In this document: positions 18,515 to 24,919 of the stretch, piece by piece
How the letters are laid out: each line of letters starts with the position of its first letter
Numbering within the stretch: position 1 is the stretch's first letter
Assembly: GCF_026427595.1 (NCBI RefSeq)
Contig: NZ_CP101527.1
Location: 62,001-126,000 of the forward strand
Direction: 5' to 3'
Source: Alkalimarinus sediminis
GTDB lineage: Bacteria; Pseudomonadota; Gammaproteobacteria; Pseudomonadales; Oleiphilaceae
DNA length: 64,000 nt
The notes under the pieces: model-generated
Database searches by the model: none
Told to the model about the DNA's origin: nothing
Seen by the model: only the letters and a program-made list of their open reading frames with translations
Translations under genes and position numbers: made by a program

Positions 18515-19463
18515 AAATTTGGTTGTCGAAATTTGATAATGAGAAATCTAGTGTAGGTCGTTTCGCTGATGTCAGCGAAACGACCTCGAAGTAAATGTGT
18601 GGATATAGAATATAAGACTCGATAGCTTTCTTTTTTTCATAGTCAAACTCAGTGGAGTTATATGAAAAGACGGAGTCACATTTTCCACGCTCTACCTCAA
18701 AAACTCCTTTAGTATCGATTCCTGCATTTCCATTGTCCAAACTGATGAGCTTAATGGGTGACTTAAAGTCATCACTGTATATTTCACGAGGTAAGAAATT
18801 TTGTATTTTAGCTTGGTAATAACATTTGCCGTTATACATACCGGCAAAAAAGTTAGTGCCTTTTACGAGGTCTAAGATATATTTCATATCCTGTGACGAT
18901 ATTTTCACGATTTTGTCCTTGTGATTTACTGTCCTAAACAGAATGTCGGCATTTTTTGACCTGATCCCATTCGTCACATAAGTAATCTCCTGCTCATCCA
19001 ACGAATAATCAAACGGGGTATATTCGATCGTATCTTCCCCCAGCAGATGATTAAGCTCCATCTCCAATTGTGGGCTGGGTTTTAAGGTAAATGTATAGTT
19101 GGGAGCATGGCCAAAGGGAATGGTGATTAAATAGCCGGTAAAGTAGAGGATTAAAGGGCCCGTTCCGAGCATGGCTCCCATTACTCGATAGCGCTTGTTT
19201 TGATAATTCGCAACGCCTGCGCCTTCTGTTTGGGTGTACTTGTAGCCTATATAACTGGCTAGCATGGCCAAGAAAAAGGTGATGAGGTTAAAATAAGCAC
19301 TCAAAATCAACCCGGTTCTATAATTAATAGGGCCTGAATGGTCAGCAAAAGAAATGGGTATTGGGATCATCACTAGCGAGAACCAAAACAGCCCATATAG
19401 CGTCCAGTGAGGAAAGATAAAATCCATCCCGACCCATGATTTTAGAATGTAACCTGGCTTCAT
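18504..19463 (-). CDS. Membrane immunity protein 1, cognate to the full-length effector
   Basis: A 319-residue protein with three hydrophobic helices (about residues 16-38, 50-75 and 88-110), a constant core (about 106-167, containing FGHAPNYTFTL and EITYVTNG) and a variable domain from 168 on. Three helices would put the C-terminal domain in the periplasm. That domain has two Cys conserved among all four paralogues (GKCYY and GKCDS here), a possible disulfide. The C-terminal domain is nearly identical to immunity 4, matching the shared tip of their toxins, but the helical part differs from the other three. The stop overlaps the effector stop by 11 bp. An AAGGA ribosome-binding site precedes MKPGYIL. 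The immunity role is inferred from pairing and topology. Confidence 0.7.
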   Translation of the reverse strand: MKPGYILKSWVGMDFIFPHWTLYGLFWFSLVMIPIPISFADHSGPINYRTGLILSAYFNLITFFLAMLASYIGYKYTQTEGAGVANYQNKRYRVMGAMLGTGPLILYFTGYLITIPFGHAPNYTFTLKPSPQLEMELNHLLGEDTIEYTPFDYSLDEQEITYVTNGIRSKNADILFRTVNHKDKIVKISSQDMKYILDLVKGTNFFAGMYNGKCYYQAKIQNFLPREIYSDDFKSPIKLISLDNGNAGIDTKGVFEVERGKCDSVFSYNSTEFDYEKKKAIESYILYPHIYFEVVSLTSAKRPTLDFSLSNFDNQISNF

Positions 19464-19699
19464 ATCATACGTCCTTGTTGATATTGATTTAATGCGTTTA
19501 CATAAATACAGCCCAAACTAATGAGTGAGCTTCAATGGTAGGTCGGGTTAAAACCCGACCTACATTAAAATACGCTAAAGTGGCCCCATTATAGCAAATA
19601 CTAGGTCGTCATTGCCTTTCTAATTGTCAACGGTAATTGAAATGATAAGACAAACTGGTGATGTTATATAATCGGTCGAGTCTGACCCTTTTGCTTTTT
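19464..19699. repeat. Intercassette spacer repeat, copy 1
   Basis: This direct repeat recurs at 20679-20899 and 22767-23000. It holds the upstream region of immunity 1 and a 26-bp perfect palindrome (gtaggtcgggtt/aacccgacctac) at 19538-19563. It ends in gagtctgacccttttgctttt, exactly where the next cassette's effector fragment begins. The copies differ by a few SNPs and, in copy 2, a short deletion (the tgtcaacggtaat segment). It looks like the duplicated junction of the cassette unit. Confidence 0.8.
19588..19597 (-). promoter_or_regulatory. Extended -10 promoter for immunity gene 1
   Basis: On the minus strand, TTTGCTATAAT forms an extended -10 (TGnTATAAT) about 125 bp upstream of the immunity 1 ATG. 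The same element recurs in the other spacers (reverse complement attatagcaaa at about 20803 and 22891), so immunity genes 1-3 each carry a private promoter. The GTAG palindrome would lie in the 5' untranslated region. Confidence 0.45.
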
Positions 19700-19732
19700 C
19701 TGATGGAGAAAACAACCATACTTAGAAGTTAG
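19700..19732 (+). pseudogene. Remnant of a deleted effector tip
   Basis: After the ttttgcttttt junction where other cassettes start an effector C-terminus, only about 30 bp remain. In frame they read MEKTTILRS and stop, matching the LRS-stop end of the 20900-21826 cassette. The remnant stop still overlaps the immunity 2 stop by 11 bp, as in the intact cassettes. A complete effector segment of about 900 bp has evidently been deleted here. Confidence 0.7.
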
Positions 19733-20678
19733 AAATAAACCAGTCAAATCGAGCAATAGTCATTGTAAAAGTGGTCCTTTTTTCAGTTCGGTACTTGAAG
19801 ATGTGTTTATATGTATAGGGGTATTTAAAGTAGGCTTCTAGTGCTATTTCCTTAACAGGATCATATTCCTGAGAGTAACTCGGAACTTCGCGACAGGAGT
19901 CATGCCTAAACTGAAATACGCCCTCTACTGAGACATTTATTCTCTTGTGTTCGTCTTGGCTAATGCGAATAGGTGTTTTGAACTTTGGGTGCTCGATAGT
20001 ATGAGGTATGAAATCATGAGTATTGGCTGATAAATAACACTCGTTCTTTACTATAAGGAAAGTAAAGGGGCTTAATTTCCGAAGAGAGGTTACATAGTTT
20101 AAATCTTCTTCACTTAGAGCCGCTATGGTTTCAGGATTCCGGCGAGGCCGTTCAATCATATTGAATACCATCGAATCCACCCCATTCGTCACATAAGTAA
20201 TCTCCTGCTCATCCAAGGAATAATCAAACGGGGTATATTCGATCGTATCTTCCCCCAGCAGATGATTAAGCTCCATCTCCAATTGTGGGCTGGGTTTTAG
20301 GGTAAATGTATAGTTGGGAGCATGGCCAAAGGGAATGGTGATTAAATAGCCGGTAAAGTAGAGTGTGGCTGCTCCAATAGGTAGTGCTGCGGCAACTATT
20401 TTATGCCGCTGATGTTCATAGTTCTTTACGCCACCGCCTTGAGTTTGAGTATATTTATAGCCCATAAATGCGGCTAACATATAGACCAAGCAAAAGATAA
20501 AGATTAGATAGGTACCTAGGGCTAAACCTGTTTTATAGCTAATAGGTCCAGAGTGGTGGGCAAAAGAAATAGGTACTGGCACTAACACCAATGAAACCCA
20601 AAACAGCCCATATAGCGTCCAGTGAGGAAAGATAAAATCCATCCCGATCCATGATTTTAGAATGTAACCTGGCTTCAT
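19722..20678 (-). CDS. Membrane immunity protein 2, orphan (toxin tip deleted)
   Basis: A 318-residue paralogue of immunity 1. It begins with MKPGYIL, has three membrane helices almost identical to those of immunity 3 and 4, the same constant core ending in EITYVTNG, and a third distinct C-terminal domain. The two family Cys are present (NECYL and DSCRE). Its partner toxin tip survives only as a remnant overlapping its stop codon. It therefore probably protects against siblings or ancestors that still carry that toxin. It has its own promoter in the adjacent spacer. Confidence 0.68.
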   Translation of the reverse strand: MKPGYILKSWIGMDFIFPHWTLYGLFWVSLVLVPVPISFAHHSGPISYKTGLALGTYLIFIFCLVYMLAAFMGYKYTQTQGGGVKNYEHQRHKIVAAALPIGAATLYFTGYLITIPFGHAPNYTFTLKPSPQLEMELNHLLGEDTIEYTPFDYSLDEQEITYVTNGVDSMVFNMIERPRRNPETIAALSEEDLNYVTSLRKLSPFTFLIVKNECYLSANTHDFIPHTIEHPKFKTPIRISQDEHKRINVSVEGVFQFRHDSCREVPSYSQEYDPVKEIALEAYFKYPYTYKHIFKYRTEKRTTFTMTIARFDWFISNF

Positions 20679-20899
20679 ATCATACGTCCTTGTTGATATT
20701 GATTTAATGCGTTTACATAAATGCAGCCCAAACTAATGAATGAGCTTCAATGGTAGGTCGGGTTAAATCCCGACCTACATTAAAATACGCTAAAGTGCCC
20801 CCATTATAGCAAATACTAGGTCGCCATTGCCTTTCTAATTGAAATGATAAGACAAACTGGTGATGTTATATAATCGATCGAGTCTGATCCTTTTGCTTT
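20679..20899. repeat. Intercassette spacer repeat, copy 2
   Basis: Second copy of the spacer, with the GTAG palindrome at 20753-20778 (one-base change, taaatcc) and the immunity promoter -10 at 20803-20808. Compared with copy 1 it lacks a short segment near 20840. It ends at the ttttgctttt junction directly before the orphan effector cassette. Confidence 0.78.
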
Positions 20900-21826
20900 T
20901 TGTTATTACTGCCACTCTACCCTTTCGGACTTAGCTTGATACTGGATCAGAACTATCAGTTGTTGGGGTTTAAAAGACTGTATGCAAACCAGCCACTAGA
21001 TCAAGTGGAGTTTGAGGATTTAACGGGCGAAATATTTGTAACGGATAACGGCCATAAACGCCTGCTAGGCAGAATTGGTGAACAGTTAGGAGATACCAGT
21101 TGGGGTATTGTTGATAGGTTGGTCGATAGCTTTCCAAGCTTAATCTCGATCAGAGAGCACTCCGATACCAGCGTAAGGTTTGAAGATACCTGGGGGGATG
21201 AAGATAAGTTTACCGAACCCATGAAGCGCTACCCTGCGGCAAGCCTTGAACTATTGCTGAATGGCTTGTACCCGCTCAAAGCAAATTTTGAATTAATGCC
21301 GGTGGAAAAGAAGCTGGTAGGCAGGTCAGGAAGAAATAATTACGAACTGAAGGGAAATCGAGCCAAAGTAACGGTAGATTTGCCTTATTTTATTGAGGGG
21401 GAGTCTGAGCTAATTATTGAGCTCCGCATTAAACATGATGATCAGGAAGGTAAAGAGAAGTACTCAACTCTAAAGTTTGGCGAACGGTTATTTTATGCTA
21501 TTTCGAATATATCTAAACTCAAGCAGTATAAAGATGAGAACATTAAAGGTGAATACATTAACCGTTATGAGGGGTTAGAACAGTTAATTCTAATACATGA
21601 TTTTTCGAAAGACTCTTTCTCCAACCCAGAAAACCTCACTTTGAATGTACCGTTGCTGGTGGAATGTCGAATTAAATTACATGTTACTCCTAATACAGAA
21701 GAACCAAAGAAAGGGGTTCAAATGCCATGGAGGGGTGAAGTTCTATGGATAAAGAATGCTGCGAGCACTATAGATAAAGATATGAGCTGGCTCAACTTGA
21801 ATAGCAGAACTCGCCTTAGAAGTTAG
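20900..21826 (+). CDS. Orphan effector C-terminal cassette with alternative tip
   Basis: A 308-residue open frame. Residues 1-170 are nearly identical to effector residues 1197-1364; the remaining 138 form a different tip. This tip still aligns loosely with that of the effector (PWRG..LW, an SFS motif and a VEC motif). It has no N-terminal delivery part, no membrane-inserting helices, no ribosome-binding site, only a TTG as possible start and an in-frame TGA four codons upstream. It is therefore probably silent: a stored alternative C-terminus that can replace that of the full-length gene by recombination. The 3' end overlaps immunity 3 by 11 bp. Confidence 0.7.
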   Translation: MLLLPLYPFGLSLILDQNYQLLGFKRLYANQPLDQVEFEDLTGEIFVTDNGHKRLLGRIGEQLGDTSWGIVDRLVDSFPSLISIREHSDTSVRFEDTWGDEDKFTEPMKRYPAASLELLLNGLYPLKANFELMPVEKKLVGRSGRNNYELKGNRAKVTVDLPYFIEGESELIIELRIKHDDQEGKEKYSTLKFGERLFYAISNISKLKQYKDENIKGEYINRYEGLEQLILIHDFSKDSFSNPENLTLNVPLLVECRIKLHVTPNTEEPKKGVQMPWRGEVLWIKNAASTIDKDMSWLNLNSRTRLRS

Positions 21827-22766
21827 TTATATGCTCATCAAAGTGCTCGAGAGTAAGGGTAATAGTTGGCCTATAAACTTTTACGTGTTTTAAGTTGCTT
21901 TTGTATATGTGAGGGTATTGCAAGTATGCTTCAATCGCATATCTCTTTAAGAAGTCAGATCCAGTAGAGTATCTATCACCACATGCTTTAAAGCGCACAT
22001 TATATGCGCCGTTGGCATCGACTAACATTTCGCCTTCTTTTCCGGCTGTAATAATGATTGGTGTGTCGAACTTGGGGTGATCAATAATTCTAGGGCTAAA
22101 TGACTCTACTGGCGCAGAGAGGTAACAGCGCCCATTGATTACCTTGAAAGTGAAAGGCCTATGTTTGTTGATAGCATTTGTATAGGCCAAGTCCTCTTTT
22201 GTTAGTGTAACTATTTTGTCTGGATATTTAAGTGAGCGGGCAATCATATCAAAAAACACTGAGTCTATCCCATTCGTCACATAAGTAATCTCCTGCTCAT
22301 CCAAGGAATAATCAAACGGGGTATATTCGATCGTATCTTCCCCTAGCAGATGATTAAGCTCCATCTCCAATTGTGGGCTGGGTTTTAGGGTAAATGTATA
22401 GTTGGGCGCATGGCCAAACGGAATAGTGAATAAGTAGCCGGTAAAGTAGAGTGTGGCTGCTCCAATAGGTAGTGCTGCGGCAACTATTTTATGCCGCTGA
22501 TGTTCATAGTTCTTTACGCCACCGCCTTGAGTTTGAGTATATTTATAGCCCATAAATGCGGCTAACATATAGACCAAGCAAAAGATAAAGATTAGATAGG
22601 TACCTAGGGCTAAACCTGTTTTATAGCTAATAGGTCCAGAGTGGTGGGCAAAAGAAATAGGTACTGGCACTAACACCAATGAAACCCAAAACAGCCCATA
22701 TAGGGTCCAGTGAGGAAAGATAAAATCCATCCCGATCCATGATTTTAGAATGTAACCTGGCTTCAT
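21816..22766 (-). CDS. Membrane immunity protein 3, cognate to the alternative tip
   Basis: A 316-residue paralogue with the same start (MKPGYIL), three membrane helices and constant core as immunity 2 and 4. Its C-terminal domain (from about residue 168) differs from immunity 1, 2 and 4 and is paired tail to tail with the only cassette carrying the alternative tip. The Cys pair is present (GRCYL and KACGD). It has its own extended -10 promoter in the spacer at 22891-22900. It should remain expressed even though the partner fragment looks silent, giving protection in advance of a switch. Role inferred from pairing. Confidence 0.68.
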   Translation of the reverse strand: MKPGYILKSWIGMDFIFPHWTLYGLFWVSLVLVPVPISFAHHSGPISYKTGLALGTYLIFIFCLVYMLAAFMGYKYTQTQGGGVKNYEHQRHKIVAAALPIGAATLYFTGYLFTIPFGHAPNYTFTLKPSPQLEMELNHLLGEDTIEYTPFDYSLDEQEITYVTNGIDSVFFDMIARSLKYPDKIVTLTKEDLAYTNAINKHRPFTFKVINGRCYLSAPVESFSPRIIDHPKFDTPIIITAGKEGEMLVDANGAYNVRFKACGDRYSTGSDFLKRYAIEAYLQYPHIYKSNLKHVKVYRPTITLTLEHFDEHITNF

Positions 22767-23000
22767 ATCATACGTCCTTGTTGATATTGATTTAATGCGT
22801 TTACATAAATGCAGCCCAAACTAATGAATGAGCTTCAATGGTAGGTCGGGTTAAAACCCGACCTACATTAAAATACGCTAAAGTGGCCCCATTATAGCAA
22901 ATACTAGGTCGTCATTGCCTTTCTAATTGTCAACGGTAATTGAAATGATAAGACAAACTGGTGATGTTATATAATCGGTCGAGTCTGACCCTTTTGCTTT
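22767..23000. repeat. Intercassette spacer repeat, copy 3
   Basis: Third spacer copy, closest to copy 1. It includes the segment missing from copy 2, the perfect GTAG palindrome at 22841-22866 and the immunity -10 at 22891-22896. It ends at the ttttgctttt junction where the second orphan cassette begins. Confidence 0.78.
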
Positions 23001-23927
23001 TTGTTATTACTGCCACTCTACCCTTTCGGACTTAGCTTGATACTGGATCAGAACTATCAGTTGTTGGGGTTTAAAAGACTGTATGCAAACCAGCCACTAG
23101 ATCAAGTGGAGTTTGAGGATTTAACGGGCGAAATATTTGTAACGGATAACGGCCATAAACGCCTGCTAGGCAGAATTGGTGAACAGTTAGGAGATACCAG
23201 TTGGGGTATTGTTGATAGGTTGGTCGATAGCTTTCCAAGCTTAATCTCGATCAGAGAGCACTCCGATACCAGCGTAAGGTTTGAAGATACCTGGGGGGAT
23301 GAAGATAAGTTTACCGAACCCATGAAGCGCTACCCTGCGGCAAGCCTTGAACTATTGCTGAATGGCTTGTACCCGCTCAAAGCAAATTTTGAATTAATGC
23401 CGGTGGAAAAGAAGCTGGTAGGCAGGTCAGGAAGAAATAAGTATGAACTGAAGGGAAATCGAGCCAAAGTAACGGTAGATTTGCCTTATTTTATTGAGGG
23501 GGAGTCTGTTTTAATTGTTGAACTAAAATTGTCTCGTTCATTTTTTGGGCAACCTAAAGTGGGTTGTCCTGCGATAAAATATGAAGGTCAGGAAACAATT
23601 GAAATAAAGTCAACAAAATTACCTGACTATAGCTATGAAGCCGGCACAGGCGTATACAGAAATAATCAAAACGCTCAAAGTCAAGTTATCCTTGTGGTTG
23701 ACTTTGATAACGAGTCTTTCTCAAGTGATTATAAACTAGATATTGGAAAAAAAATTGAAGTTGAATGTTGGGTTAAGGTTTTAGTTTCTGGTGATAATGA
23801 GCAGCACTCTAAAACCTCCATCTTTCTGCCTTGGAGGGGGAGGTCACTTTGGGAGGATAATTCCTCCGGTAAATCAAGTGAAGATGGCTGGCTCGTATAT
23901 GAAAGTAATGCGAGCTTTAGAAATTAG
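23001..23927 (+). CDS. Orphan effector C-terminal cassette carrying the current tip
   Basis: A 308-residue open frame built like the one at 20900. The constant segment has the E/I-type variants of the other orphan (QVEFEDL, GEIFV), not those of the full-length gene (QVTFEDL, GELFV). Its tip differs from the tip of the full-length effector by a single residue (G to D in LPDYSYE). There is no ribosome-binding site, and the first usable codon is a TTG at the cassette junction, so it is probably silent. It overlaps immunity 4 by 11 bp. It is either the donor or a copy of the tip now present in the full-length gene. Confidence 0.7.
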   Translation: MLLLPLYPFGLSLILDQNYQLLGFKRLYANQPLDQVEFEDLTGEIFVTDNGHKRLLGRIGEQLGDTSWGIVDRLVDSFPSLISIREHSDTSVRFEDTWGDEDKFTEPMKRYPAASLELLLNGLYPLKANFELMPVEKKLVGRSGRNKYELKGNRAKVTVDLPYFIEGESVLIVELKLSRSFFGQPKVGCPAIKYEGQETIEIKSTKLPDYSYEAGTGVYRNNQNAQSQVILVVDFDNESFSSDYKLDIGKKIEVECWVKVLVSGDNEQHSKTSIFLPWRGRSLWEDNSSGKSSEDGWLVYESNASFRN

Positions 23928-24876
23928 AAATTTGGTTGTCGAAATTTGATAATGAGAAATCTAGTGTAGGTCGTTTCGCTGATGTCAGCGAAACGACCTC
24001 GAAGTAAATGTGTGGATATAGAATATAAGACTCGATAGCATTCTTTTTTTCATAGTCAAACTCAGTGGAGTTATATGAAAAGACGGAGTCACATTTTCCA
24101 CGCTCTACCTCAAAAACTCCTTTAGTATCGATTCCTGCATTTCCATTGTCCAAACTGATGAGCTTAATGGGTGACTTAAAGTCATCACTGTATATTTCAC
24201 GAGGTAAGAAATTTTGTATTTTAGCTTGGTAATAACATTTGCCGTTATACATACCGGCAAAAAAGTTAGTGCCTTTTACGAGGTCTAAGATATATTTCAT
24301 ATCCTGTGACGATATTTTCACGATTTTGTCCTTGTGATTTACTGTCCTAAACAGAATGTCGGCATTTTTTGACCTGATCCCATTCGTCACATAAGTAATC
24401 TCCTGCTCATCCAAGGAATAATCAAACGGGGTATATTCAATCGTATCTTCCCCCAGCAGATGATTAAGCTCCATCTCCAATTGTGGGCTGGGTTTTAGGG
24501 TAAATGTATAGTTGGGAGCATGGCCAAAGGGAATGGTGATTAAATAGCCGGTAAAGTAGAGTGTGGCTGCTCCAATAGGTAGTGCTGCGGCAACTATTTT
24601 ATGCCGCTGATGTTCATAGTTCTTTACGCCACCGCCTTGAGTTTGAGTATATTTATAGCCCATAAATGCGGCTAACATATAGACCAAGCAAAAGATAAAG
24701 ATTAGATAGGTACCTAGGGCTAAACCTGTTTTATAGCTAATAGGTCCAGAGTGGTGGGCAAAAGAAATAGGTACTGGCACTAACACCAATGAAACCCAAA
24801 ACAGCCCATATAGCGTCCAGTGAGGAAAGATAAAATCCATCCCGACCCATGATTTTAGAATGTAACCTGGCTTCAT
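23917..24876 (-). CDS. Membrane immunity protein 4, same specificity as immunity 1
   Basis: A 319-residue paralogue. The three-helix anchor matches immunity 2 and 3, but the C-terminal domain is almost identical to immunity 1 (one residue differs, KKKAIES versus KKNAIES). This fits the shared toxin tip. The start at 24876 (MKPGYIL with AAGGA upstream) is chosen by homology. An in-frame ATG at 24930 would add 18 residues and overlap the end of the peptidoglycan-binding gene by 11 bp. It has no spacer or private promoter and probably shares a transcript with the upstream peptidoglycan-binding gene. Confidence 0.7.
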   Translation of the reverse strand: MKPGYILKSWVGMDFIFPHWTLYGLFWVSLVLVPVPISFAHHSGPISYKTGLALGTYLIFIFCLVYMLAAFMGYKYTQTQGGGVKNYEHQRHKIVAAALPIGAATLYFTGYLITIPFGHAPNYTFTLKPSPQLEMELNHLLGEDTIEYTPFDYSLDEQEITYVTNGIRSKNADILFRTVNHKDKIVKISSQDMKYILDLVKGTNFFAGMYNGKCYYQAKIQNFLPREIYSDDFKSPIKLISLDNGNAGIDTKGVFEVERGKCDSVFSYNSTEFDYEKKNAIESYILYPHIYFEVVSLTSAKRPTLDFSLSNFDNQISNF

Positions 24877-24919
24877 ATCATACGTCCTTGTTGATATGGG
24901 TGATGCGTTTAAATCGTTT

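Noticed and set aside
20900-23927. Orphan cassettes as independent toxins
   Set aside because: They lack a ribosome-binding site, a normal start, the delivery part and the membrane helices; an in-frame stop lies just upstream. A silent donor role is simpler.
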